A stretch of DNA of 64,000 nt from Bacteroidota bacterium (GTDB lineage: Bacteria; Bacteroidota; Bacteroidia; Bacteroidales; FEN-979), in assembly GCA_026391775.1 (NCBI GenBank), contig JAPLDK010000030.1, positions 25,742-89,741 of the forward strand. Direction: 5' to 3'. Both the position numbers and the translations under genes were made by a program. Positions 1 through 8,268 of this stretch are shown one piece after another (the first letter of the stretch is position 1; each line of letters begins with the position of its first letter). The notes below the pieces were generated by a model that saw only the letters and a program-made list of their open reading frames with translations, searched no databases and was not told where the DNA came from.

Positions 1-2000
1 TCAGCCGCGAAATAGTCATGTCGGCCATGAAGAAGACCAAGGAAAAAAGCGTGTTCAACCCAATGAACGACCTGAGCGGCATGATCGTGGATGTGGGTAC
101 TCATGCGGCTACCCTTGATTTTCCAGAGATCGTCAACGATGTGGAAAAACAGGGTATTGAGAATGTCAGGCTCAGGATTTTTAAATCATCAAAATTCATA
201 CCGGAAGATTACGAGGAAGACAAACAGAATTTTATCAAGAAATATAATGCCCTCGGTTACCGGGATGCCCGGATTATCAAGGATTCCATCTCTAATTATG
301 ACGAAAGCAGTATCAATGTTGATATATGGGTGGAAGAAGGCCCGAAATACTACATCAACAGTATCAGCTGGGTAGGCAATACCAAGTACACCGCTGATGT
401 GCTGAACCGCTTCCTTAAACTTAAAAAGGGCGATGTTTACGACCAGGAAGCGCTGGAAACAGCCTTATCCTATAATCCCAACGGTGCTGATATCCGTTCT
501 CTGTATATGGATGACGGATACCTGTTCTTTGACGTGGTACCTGTGGAGGTAAAGGTGGAGAACGATTCTATTGACCTCGAAATCAGAATGCATGAAGGCC
601 CGCAAGCTACCATAAATAAAGTCTCGATTAAGGGTAATACCAAAACCAATGACCATGTTGCCCTCCGCGAGATTCAGACCAGGCCCGGGCAGTTATTCAG
701 CCGTGACAATCTTATCCGTTCCCAGCGCCAGCTTGCCCAGCTTAAATATTTTGATGCCGAAAAACTGACTCCGAATGTAAATCCCAAGCCGGAACTGGGA
801 CAGGTTGATATTGAGTACGGGGTAGAAGAAACTTCTGCCGACCAGGTTGAACTTTCGGGAGGCTGGGGATATGGCAGGATCATCGGTACCCTTGGTTTAT
901 CGTTCAATAATTTCTCGCTCAGGAATATCACCAACTTTAAAGCCTGGAGGCCTATTCCCGCGGGGGACGGGCAAAAACTGAGCGTCAGGTTCCAGACATA
1001 CGGGAAAGGCTATTACAGTTATTCCTTCTCCTTCACCGAACCCTGGGTTGGCGGAAAAAAACCTCTGGCACTGAGCCTTTCTTATGTACATTCACGCTAT
1101 ACCAACGGCCTTGCCAATGACGATCCCCTGTTTGGGTTTTTCAAGATCGACGGGGTTTCTGTCGGTCTCGGTTCCCAGCTGAAGTGGCCCGACAATTATT
1201 TTACTTTGTACCAGTCATTTAATTACAATAAATATACAACCCAGAATTATTCCTCAATTTTCTCTTTCGGTGGCGGTAATGGTACATACAATGCCCTGAG
1301 TTATTCTGTTGTACTTTCAAGAAATTCTGTGGATGCTCCCATCTTTGCAAGAAGCGGTTCGGAGTTTTCAATTACAGGAGAAGTCACACCGCCTTATTCT
1401 CTGTTCAAGGGAAACGTGGATTATAGCACAATGTCGGTCAATGAAAAGTATAAATGGGTTGAATTCTGGAAATTCAAATTCAAGGGAGCATGGTACATCA
1501 ACCTAATTCAAAAGCTGGTTCTGACGCCAAGGGTACAGTTCGGTGTGCTGGGTGCCTACAATTATGATCTCGGGATAACGCCTTTCCAGCGTTTTTACCT
1601 GGGTGGAGATGGCTTGACAGGGTATAATAACATGGACGGCAGGGAACTTATCGGGATGAGAGGCTATGCCAACAACTCGTTAACGCCGGGGTATCCCAAT
1701 ACAATACTCGGTGGAGTCTGCTATACAAAATATACGCTTGAACTGAGGTATCCTATCTCTTTGAACCCTTCCGCAACTATTTATGCACTTACCTTCCTGG
1801 AGGCCGGCAACGACTGGGCAGCATGGAGAGAGTTCAATCCGTTCAATGTATATCGTTCGGTGGGTGTCGGGATAAGGGTGTTCCTGCCGATGTTCGGGCT
1901 GCTGGGTCTCGACTGGGGGTATGGCCTGGATCCGGTACCGAATGCACCGGGTGCGAATGGCAGCCAGTTCCATTTCTCAATCAATTCATCACTTGATTAA
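1..2000 (+). CDS. bamA: Outer membrane protein assembly factor BamA (3' part)
   Basis: This is the C-terminal part of BamA, the Omp85-family outer-membrane protein that folds and inserts beta-barrel proteins. The frame is open to the first base of the window, so the true start lies upstream and about 665 residues are visible. The first part holds POTRA repeats, for example around NVRLRIF and the next one beginning with GPKYYINSISWVGN, where the usual beta-alpha-alpha-beta-beta pattern can be followed. The second half, from about VELSGGWGYG, is the 16-strand barrel (Omp85/bacterial surface antigen domain) with alternating aromatic strands and a late FLEAGNDW segment. It ends 11 bases before an OmpH/Skp gene, the standard Bacteroidota order. 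The family call is firm; only the N-terminus is missing. Confidence 0.95.
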   Translation, partial: SREIVMSAMKKTKEKSVFNPMNDLSGMIVDVGTHAATLDFPEIVNDVEKQGIENVRLRIFKSSKFIPEDYEEDKQNFIKKYNALGYRDARIIKDSISNYDESSINVDIWVEEGPKYYINSISWVGNTKYTADVLNRFLKLKKGDVYDQEALETALSYNPNGADIRSLYMDDGYLFFDVVPVEVKVENDSIDLEIRMHEGPQATINKVSIKGNTKTNDHVALREIQTRPGQLFSRDNLIRSQRQLAQLKYFDAEKLTPNVNPKPELGQVDIEYGVEETSADQVELSGGWGYGRIIGTLGLSFNNFSLRNITNFKAWRPIPAGDGQKLSVRFQTYGKGYYSYSFSFTEPWVGGKKPLALSLSYVHSRYTNGLANDDPLFGFFKIDGVSVGLGSQLKWPDNYFTLYQSFNYNKYTTQNYSSIFSFGGGNGTYNALSYSVVLSRNSVDAPIFARSGSEFSITGEVTPPYSLFKGNVDYSTMSVNEKYKWVEFWKFKFKGAWYINLIQKLVLTPRVQFGVLGAYNYDLGITPFQRFYLGGDGLTGYNNMDGRELIGMRGYANNSLTPGYPNTILGGVCYTKYTLELRYPISLNPSATIYALTFLEAGNDWAAWREFNPFNVYRSVGVGIRVFLPMFGLLGLDWGYGLDPVPNAPGANGSQFHFSINSSLD

Positions 2001-2011
2001 AAACATAGCTT

Positions 2012-2647
2012 ATGAAAAAGTTAGCATTAATAGTAATTGCGTTTTTCCTGCTGGCATCACTGAGCCAGGCACAGAAGTTCGCATATGTCGACAGCCAGTA
2101 CATACTGGATAACATTCCTGAATTTGCAGAAGCACAGGCTCAGCTTGATGAATTAAGTAACCAGTATCAGAAGGAGATTGACGCGAAATTTGCTGAAGTA
2201 GACAAAATGTACAAGGAATTTCAGGCCCAGGCGGTCCTTCTTCCGGAAGATATGAAAAAGAAAAAGGAACAGGAGATTCTGGATGCCGAAAAAGAAGCAA
2301 AAAGCCTTCAGAAAACAAAATTCGGGAAAGACGGCGACCTGTTTAAAAAGAGGCAGGAGTTTGTAAAACCCATCCAGGAGAAGATCTACAATGCCATCCA
2401 GGATATTGCAACAAGTAACAATTATGCCGTGATTTTTGACAAGGGCGGCAGCCTTTCCATTTTATTTGCAAACCCCAAGTACGACATCAGCGATGAGGTG
2501 CTTGATAAACTGGGAGCCAGTTTATCGGGACGTAAGGGTAAGGGAGGGAAACCTGGCGATACCGGTGGAGCTAAACCGGCTGAAACCGGAGGAGGCAGGC
2601 CTGGAGACACCAGCGGAGGAAAAGATGTCAAGGGTGGAAAAAAATAA
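2012..2647 (+). CDS. OmpH/Skp family periplasmic chaperone with Gly-rich tail
   Basis: A Skp/OmpH-type chaperone that would hold unfolded outer-membrane proteins in the periplasm for the Bam complex. Residues 1-20 are a signal peptide ending in SQAQ. The sequence then starts with the typical FAYVDSQYIL strand, followed by a long charged helical hairpin (about residues 38-115) and a return to the beta body (NNYAVIFDKGG). It lies directly behind bamA and is followed by a second copy, as is common in Bacteroidota. Unusual is the tail from about residue 173: roughly 38 residues of Gly, Pro, Asp, Lys and Thr in an imperfect GDTGG/AKPAETGGG pattern. Skp proteins normally end soon after the body. 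The tail is probably disordered; its role is unknown. Confidence 0.9.
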   Translation: MKKLALIVIAFFLLASLSQAQKFAYVDSQYILDNIPEFAEAQAQLDELSNQYQKEIDAKFAEVDKMYKEFQAQAVLLPEDMKKKKEQEILDAEKEAKSLQKTKFGKDGDLFKKRQEFVKPIQEKIYNAIQDIATSNNYAVIFDKGGSLSILFANPKYDISDEVLDKLGASLSGRKGKGGKPGDTGGAKPAETGGGRPGDTSGGKDVKGGKK

Positions 2648-2662
2648 GACCCGGCCTGTTTG

Positions 2663-2692
2663 TTTGGCATTCAGGAATTTTTAATAATTTTG
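2663..2692 (+). promoter_or_regulatory. Bacteroidota-type promoter of the second skp gene
   Basis: A TTTG at 2663-2666 is followed after 18 bases by TAATTTTG at 2685-2692. This fits the Bacteroidota -33/-7 pattern TTTG-N19-TAnnTTTG. The chaperone gene starts 38 bases downstream, so the second skp gene can be transcribed independently of bamA. Confidence 0.6.
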
Positions 2693-2730
2693 CAGTCCCA
2701 ATAAGAGTATAAACCATTTAATAGCACAAA

Positions 2731-3252
2731 ATGAAAAAGTTAGCAAAGATTTTTGCCGTTGTTGCACTTGTTTTCTGTATATCAGCATTAGCCCAGGCAC
2801 AGAATCCTGTTAAAATCGGCCACGTTGAATTCAATACACTTCTCCAGGCCATGCCTGGCATTGATTCTGTAAAAATCAAACTTCAGGTATACCAGAAAAC
2901 CCTTACCGACCAGATGGATGCCATGAAATCGGAATTTGAAAATAAATATATGGATTTCCAGTCACAGGCTGCAACCATGTCGGATCTGATCAAACAGACC
3001 AAGGAGAAAGAATTGCAGGACCTCCAGGCACGCATCGATGCTTTCCAGCAAAAAGCACAGCAGGATATGCAGGCAAAACAGCAGGAACTTGTACAGCCTT
3101 TTATTGACAAAGCCAAGGTTGCTGTAAAAGAAGTTGCAAAAGAAAACAAGTTCACCTATATTCTTAACTCCATTGAGGATGTCGTATTGTATAGCGAAAC
3201 GGGTGACGATATCATGCCGTTGGTAAAGAAGAAACTTGGAATAACTAATTAG
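2731..3252 (+). CDS. OmpH/Skp family periplasmic chaperone
   Basis: Second Skp/OmpH chaperone of the bamA locus, 173 residues, the usual family length. Residues 1-23 form a signal peptide ending in AQAQ. The mature chain opens with VKIGHVEFNTLLQAMP, continues in a Gln/Lys-rich coiled-coil arm (about residues 50-125, many QAR, QQKAQQDMQAKQ stretches) and closes with the strand FTYILNSIEDVVLYS. It differs from the first copy in having no Gly-rich tail, so the two may have different clients. It has its own promoter-like sequence just upstream. The gene ends 28 bases before the 3' end of the converging nadB; I see no strong terminator there. Confidence 0.9.
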   Translation: MKKLAKIFAVVALVFCISALAQAQNPVKIGHVEFNTLLQAMPGIDSVKIKLQVYQKTLTDQMDAMKSEFENKYMDFQSQAATMSDLIKQTKEKELQDLQARIDAFQQKAQQDMQAKQQELVQPFIDKAKVAVKEVAKENKFTYILNSIEDVVLYSETGDDIMPLVKKKLGITN

Positions 3253-3280
3253 TCATATAAAAAAACTGACTCCTGCGGGC

Positions 3281-4861
3281 TTACTTTTTCTTTGAGACTT
3301 TCGGATAATCCAGGGAATAATGCAATCCCCTGCTTTCATGTCTTACTTTTGCCGCTTTAATGATCAGATACCCTATGTTGATAAGGTTCCGCACTTCACA
3401 GATCTTCCGGGTAAGAATTGATTTATCATACAATTCCTCCGTTTCCCTGTACAATATTTCCAGGCGGTCGAGAGCTCGTTGCAAGCGGAGGTTTGACCTG
3501 ACAATACCTACATAATTGCTCATGATGCTCTGTACTTCTTTCAGGGTCTGGGTGATCAGCACCATTTCCTCGTTAAGTACGGTACCTTCGGCATCCCAGT
3601 CGGGAACATCATCACGGAAGTGAATGGAATTGACCTTGCTGATGGCATCGGCACTGGATCGGTGAGAGAAAACCAGGGACTCCAGCAGAGAGTTTGATGC
3701 AAGCCGGTTAGCGCCGTGAAGGCCGGTTGACGCACATTCACCTGAGGCATAAAGGTTACGGATTGTGCTTCTGCCGAACTCATCAGTACGTATGCCGCCG
3801 CAGGTGTAATGAGCTGCAGGCACAACCGGGATCAGGTCCCTGGTAATGTCAATCCCTACGCTGAGGCATTTTGCGTAAATGGTCGGAAAATGATTAATCA
3901 CTTCGTTTTTCGGAAGGTGCCGGCAATCGAGACATACATAATCATCCCCGCTGATCTTCATTTCATTGTCAATGGCACGGGCCACAATATCCCTCGGAGC
4001 AAGTTCAAGCCTGGAGTCATATTTATACATGAATTCCTTGCCTTCACGGGTCCTGAGCAGAGCCCCAAAGCCCCTTACTGCCTCAGAAATCAGAAAAGCC
4101 GGTTTTTCTTCAGTATGATACAGTGAAGTGGGATGGAACTGGATAAATTCCATGTTGTCAACAGCTCCCTTTGCCCTGTAAACCATGGCAATGCCATCGC
4201 CGGTTGCGATAAGGGGGTTCGTAGTATTGGTATATACATTCCCGGCACCTCCTGTAGAGACCAGGGTTATTTTTGAAAGTATAGTCTCAACCAGTCTGGT
4301 GCGGGGGTTAATCACATAAACACCATAGCAGGTGATATCCTTTGTCTTTTTATTCACTTCAATGCCCAGGTGGTGCTGGGTTATGAGGTCCACAGTAAAA
4401 TAATTTTCAAGGATTTCGATATTGGGATGGCGTTTCACCTGATCGAGAAGGGTGTCTTCAATTTCCCTTCCGGTCTTGTCCTTATGGTGCAGAACCCTGT
4501 ATTCGGAATGCCCACCTTCCTTGGCAAGGTCGAATTTCCCGGATTTTGTCTTGTCAAACTTGGCTCCCCACCGGATCAGCTCACGAATACGGTCGGTTGA
4601 TTCGGTAATGGTAAGCCTCACAATATGTTCATCGCAGAGACCGTCACCAGCAATGATGGTATCCTGGATATGTTTCTCAAAAGTGTCGGGAGTATGCATT
4701 ACAGCTGCAATACCGCCCTGGGCCCAGCTTGTGGCTGTATCATCCATCTTGGATTTGGTAACTATGCAAACCTTGCCGTGTTTCGCAACTTTAAGTGCAA
4801 AGGATAAACCGGCTATACCTGAGCCTATTACCAGGAAATCAACTTTTTTCTGCATGGTCAA
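3281..4861 (-). CDS. nadB: L-aspartate oxidase
   Basis: Flavoprotein that oxidises L-aspartate to iminoaspartate, the first step of de novo NAD synthesis; in anaerobes fumarate can be the electron acceptor. The 526 residues show the N-terminal FAD-binding dinucleotide motif (VIGSGIAGLSFAL, residues 11-23), the SWAQGGIAAV segment typical of NadB/succinate dehydrogenase flavoproteins, the HPTSLYH substrate-region motif, the HYTCGGI motif and the C-terminal helical domain. Length fits the family. Its start lies 7 bases after the stop of sucB, so it is probably transcribed with the suc genes. NadA and NadC are not in the window. No unusual residues noted. Confidence 0.93.
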   Translation of the reverse strand: MTMQKKVDFLVIGSGIAGLSFALKVAKHGKVCIVTKSKMDDTATSWAQGGIAAVMHTPDTFEKHIQDTIIAGDGLCDEHIVRLTITESTDRIRELIRWGAKFDKTKSGKFDLAKEGGHSEYRVLHHKDKTGREIEDTLLDQVKRHPNIEILENYFTVDLITQHHLGIEVNKKTKDITCYGVYVINPRTRLVETILSKITLVSTGGAGNVYTNTTNPLIATGDGIAMVYRAKGAVDNMEFIQFHPTSLYHTEEKPAFLISEAVRGFGALLRTREGKEFMYKYDSRLELAPRDIVARAIDNEMKISGDDYVCLDCRHLPKNEVINHFPTIYAKCLSVGIDITRDLIPVVPAAHYTCGGIRTDEFGRSTIRNLYASGECASTGLHGANRLASNSLLESLVFSHRSSADAISKVNSIHFRDDVPDWDAEGTVLNEEMVLITQTLKEVQSIMSNYVGIVRSNLRLQRALDRLEILYRETEELYDKSILTRKICEVRNLINIGYLIIKAAKVRHESRGLHYSLDYPKVSKKK

Positions 4862-4868
4862 TGAGTAT

Positions 4869-6134
4869 TTACAGGTCGAGCAGAAGGGTTACCGGGTCTT
4901 CGCCCATAGTGAGCATTTTTAAGGGGTCCTCCATCAGTTCTTTCACTTTGATCAGAAACCCTACCGAATCCTTCCCGTCTATCACACGGTGGTCGTAGGA
5001 AAGGGCAACGTACATCATAGGGGCAACCACGACCTGCCTGTCAACGGCAATAGGCCTGTCCATGATCTTATGCATTCCGAGGATGGCGCTTTGAGGCGGG
5101 TTCAGAATTGGAGTCGACATAAGCGAGCCAAATACACCGCCGTTAGTAATAGTAAAAGTACCGCCTTTCATATCGTCAATGCTGAGTTTGCCGTCACGGG
5201 CTTTTACGGCATATTCCTTGACTTTGATCTCAAGCCCGGCGAGGCTCAATGATTCAGCGTTTCTGATCACCGGAACGACCAGCCCCTTTGGAGCGCTTAC
5301 GGCAATGCCAATATCAACATATCCCGGGCTTACAAGTTCTTCACCGTCTATCATGCTGTTGACCTGAGGGAAGTCCTGGATTGCGATGGTCACAGCCTTT
5401 GCAAACAAAGACATCAGCCCGATACCAACACCGTATTTCGCCTTGAAAACCTCGCTGTAAGTATCTTTAAGTTTGAGCGCGGCAGTCATATTTATCTCGT
5501 TGAAAGTGGTCAGCATGGCCGTCTGATTCTTAACAGCAACCAGGCGTTCGGCAAGTTTAAGCCTTAGCGTTGTAAGTTTTTTCCTCTCTTCCTTTCTTAT
5601 GCTGCTGAAGGCGGATGAGGGAGCATCGGCCTTTCTGCCTTTGATGAATTCTTCAACATCATTCCGGTTAATTTTCTTCCCGGGGAAAGCCTTTGAAAGC
5701 TCAGTTGCTTTAACTCCCTTTTCCTCAATAATTTTTTTTGCAAGCGGAGATGCATGGAGTTTCTCCAATCCTTCTGAAGCAGCAGCAGCAGGTTTCTGTT
5801 CTTTGGCAGCCTGGGCTGATCCTGAAGCCTTTGTACCGGTTTCTGCGCTTATGGCATCAGGAGAAATACCGGGCTTTTTCACGCTTGTACCAGCCCCTGA
5901 AGCAGGCCCGATAACAGCAATTACAGCGCCGACTGCAATAGTGTCTCCTTCTGCTGCTTTCAGGCTTATGATCCCGTCCTCGGGTGCCGCTACAGGAAAC
6001 GATGCCTTGTCGGAATCGATCTCTACAACTTCCTGATCTTTTTCAACCTGTTCTCCTTCGCTTACCAGCCATTTTGCCAGCTGGACCTGTGAAATGGATT
6101 CACCCGGACTGGGGACTTTGATCTCAATTGCCAT
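4869..6134 (-). CDS. sucB: Dihydrolipoyllysine-residue succinyltransferase (2-oxoglutarate dehydrogenase E2)
   Basis: E2 core of the 2-oxoglutarate dehydrogenase complex: it transfers the succinyl group from the lipoyl arm to CoA. Domains in order: a lipoyl domain (residues 1-75) with the lipoylation site K43 in EIDSDKASF, an Ala/Ser/Pro-rich linker, a peripheral-subunit-binding domain (about 122-160, [15 protein letters not shown]), and the catalytic domain with the DHRVIDG motif, catalytic His near 382. The [11 protein letters not shown] stretch is typical of succinyl rather than acetyl transferases. Length (421 residues) is normal. It is co-directional with sucA but separated from it by two genes for exported proteins, which is unusual. 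Stop of the small upstream gene and this start are 5 bases apart. Confidence 0.93.
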   Translation of the reverse strand: MAIEIKVPSPGESISQVQLAKWLVSEGEQVEKDQEVVEIDSDKASFPVAAPEDGIISLKAAEGDTIAVGAVIAVIGPASGAGTSVKKPGISPDAISAETGTKASGSAQAAKEQKPAAAASEGLEKLHASPLAKKIIEEKGVKATELSKAFPGKKINRNDVEEFIKGRKADAPSSAFSSIRKEERKKLTTLRLKLAERLVAVKNQTAMLTTFNEINMTAALKLKDTYSEVFKAKYGVGIGLMSLFAKAVTIAIQDFPQVNSMIDGEELVSPGYVDIGIAVSAPKGLVVPVIRNAESLSLAGLEIKVKEYAVKARDGKLSIDDMKGGTFTITNGGVFGSLMSTPILNPPQSAILGMHKIMDRPIAVDRQVVVAPMMYVALSYDHRVIDGKDSVGFLIKVKELMEDPLKMLTMGEDPVTLLLDL

Positions 6135-6139
6135 GGTTT

Positions 6140-6364
6140 TTACTTCCTTTTCTCCCTGGAATTCTTTAAGGAATCAACGGTTTTCTGGTCCGCTGAATTG
6201 TGGATGATCCTTTGATTATTTTCTTTGGGAGCAGATTTGTTCATGGTATCTGCTACAATCTCTCCCGCTTTATCTGTTTTAACCGCATGCTGCGCATTTT
6301 TAGGGCAGCAGAAAAACAGGAAGGGGACCAGGAGCAAAACCTTAACTGATAATGATCTTTTCAT
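6140..6364 (-). CDS. Small exported protein of unknown function
   Basis: A 74-residue product that I do not recognise. It starts with two basic residues and a hydrophobic stretch ([12 protein letters not shown]), so it should be exported; the two cysteines could be a poor lipobox (FFC rather than the usual LAGC-like site). The remaining 50 residues are polar, rich in Lys, Asn and Asp, with no clear fold. Its start overlaps the 3' end of the upstream T9SS gene by 23 bases and its stop lies 5 bases before sucB, so it sits tightly in the suc run. The tight spacing argues that it is a real gene; there is no homology evidence beyond that. Confidence 0.55.
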   Translation of the reverse strand: MKRSLSVKVLLLVPFLFFCCPKNAQHAVKTDKAGEIVADTMNKSAPKENNQRIIHNSADQKTVDSLKNSREKRK

Positions 6365-8207
6365 TTTTCAATACTGTTTTATCCGACATCAGGATAATGA
6401 AATATATGCCTGGTTTAAGGTTTGCCTTATTAAATGTAAATATGTTCTTCCCCTGGTATCCTTTGCCTTCATAAAGCATTCTAACAAGTTTGCCATTTTC
6501 ATCCATAATGTTGACAGTGAGTGTTGCTGCTCCCTCAAGTGAAAACTCCAGTGAAAAGATATCAACAACGGGGTTCGGGTAAACCTTCAGATTGGCAGCC
6601 TGGGCAGGACCGGGGGCAATTCCGTTGGAATTATCAAAGACCTCGGCAATCCAGGTATCCCATTGATTGTTGGTAAACCCGTAGGCCCCGCTCATCCAGC
6701 AGGTAGGCGTGGCAGCATTGTATTTTCGGTAGATGCCCGAATAATCCCCCCATCGCTCGGGGTCGCCTGTATAATAAACAAAGTTAGCGCCCTGTTTTAC
6801 TTCAATTGAGCCAGACCAGTTCATGGTATTATCACATTCCACAACCCTCACGGATGGATAGCTTGTAGTGCTCGACTTCTGAAATCCGATGAGGGCTGCC
6901 TGGTCGCTGTTATTCACCCCGCTTGAGGCCACGGAAGGATAGCAGTAATCGGCTCCGTCGAGCCCGAAGGTAACGGAAGTGTTCTGTAATGAAGTCACAT
7001 CAAGCCTGTTGTAATTGATCCCGCAGTAATTGTTGGTAAAAACGGAATTGAATACGAAATGAACAACATTGTTAAGGTAGAATCCGCCGAGGGTGCGGGA
7101 GTCATTGGTGTTCAGCCTTACGGAGGTCCCGGGCTGGAGCGCATTGGGAGCAACCTGGTAAGCCGGCATGTTGATCGAATAATACCTTAGCTCGGCTAAT
7201 CCGGTAGAAAGGTCATCGGTAAGATTGTAGAACCTGAATTTATTATCATCGGAGGATGAAGTGGCTACAAGATAGCATCCGGGGCCGTAACTTCCCTGTT
7301 GTCCATAGGAAACCGGGCAAAGAGTAAAAGGACTGCCGTCAATATTATACCATATCTTAGATTCGATAATTCCTCCGTGGAAAGCCGGGCCTTTTGTGAT
7401 CTGGTAAAGCACGGCCTGGTTGAATTTGCCGTCGGAATCACGGAAGAGGTTCCCGGTGATGTAAAGCTCGTTATTGGAGTAGGCCAGTTTCGGGTAATCG
7501 AAAGCACTTCCGTCGTTCAAAGGGTTTCCCGACATTTTGTAATAATACCAACCGTCGGTGGGGGTGTTCGACTTGGAGAAGAAGACCAGCAGTTTTGATT
7601 TCGCTGAATTCAGAGGAGATACCTGGCAGAAAAAGACAAAGCGGTCGACGGTTGCATCATAGATCACAACAGGGTCACAAACTCCTGTAATCTGGGGGTC
7701 GCCTATAAAAGAGATCAGGTCGTTATAATACAGGTTGGCACCCTGGGTGTTGGTGTAAAAAATGATTGTATTCGTCACGCTAACAATTAAACCGTTGTTG
7801 GAAATTGCAATAGAGTTATCAAGAGGGGAGCTCCCATTACAATGGTTGCCTCCGAAGTATCCGCCGATCACAGGAATTGCTCCGTTGCCGGAGTTCTCTG
7901 AGGATGCTGATTTTTCGTGAAGGTTGGCCAGTTTTGCCTGGAGGCGTTCTGCTTTAAGCCTTTCCACCTCTTCGTTCCTTTCGGTGGAATGCATAATGGG
8001 GGCGGGGTTTACAATGGCCCTCCATAACAGGTCGGCAGAGGGGTTGTTTACAAATCCCATGCATTTAGAAGAGAAAGTAATGCTTTTCGACCCTGTTGTG
8101 GGATTCAACTGCCTGTCAATAGCCGACATATCGGCTTTGGCATGCTGTGCAATTGTTAAACCTGCGGGCAGCAGGCAGATCAATAAAAACAGGTACAACT
8201 TTTTCAT
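6342..8207 (-). CDS. Secreted protein with T9SS type A sorting domain
   Basis: A 621-residue secreted protein. Residues 1-20 are a Sec signal peptide (MKKLYLFLLICLLPAGLTIA). The last 80 residues form a type A sorting domain of the type IX secretion system: VYPNPVVDIFSLEF, then MDENGKLVRMLYEGKG and the LKPGIYFIIL strand with a KNEKIIIS end. The long middle part (about residues 110-520) is rich in Asn, Tyr, Gly and Ser and looks like a beta-rich exoprotein domain; I recognise no enzyme motif. It should be carried across the outer membrane and anchored or released. The odd feature is its place: inside the suc gene run, 61 bases after sucA and overlapping the small gene before sucB. Confidence 0.85.
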   Translation of the reverse strand: MKKLYLFLLICLLPAGLTIAQHAKADMSAIDRQLNPTTGSKSITFSSKCMGFVNNPSADLLWRAIVNPAPIMHSTERNEEVERLKAERLQAKLANLHEKSASSENSGNGAIPVIGGYFGGNHCNGSSPLDNSIAISNNGLIVSVTNTIIFYTNTQGANLYYNDLISFIGDPQITGVCDPVVIYDATVDRFVFFCQVSPLNSAKSKLLVFFSKSNTPTDGWYYYKMSGNPLNDGSAFDYPKLAYSNNELYITGNLFRDSDGKFNQAVLYQITKGPAFHGGIIESKIWYNIDGSPFTLCPVSYGQQGSYGPGCYLVATSSSDDNKFRFYNLTDDLSTGLAELRYYSINMPAYQVAPNALQPGTSVRLNTNDSRTLGGFYLNNVVHFVFNSVFTNNYCGINYNRLDVTSLQNTSVTFGLDGADYCYPSVASSGVNNSDQAALIGFQKSSTTSYPSVRVVECDNTMNWSGSIEVKQGANFVYYTGDPERWGDYSGIYRKYNAATPTCWMSGAYGFTNNQWDTWIAEVFDNSNGIAPGPAQAANLKVYPNPVVDIFSLEFSLEGAATLTVNIMDENGKLVRMLYEGKGYQGKNIFTFNKANLKPGIYFIILMSDKTVLKNEKIIIS

Positions 8208-8268
8208 GGCTGGTGGTTTTGGAAATGCTAAGGTAAGGAATATTGATCCCGGTTCAAAATTTCAGGCA

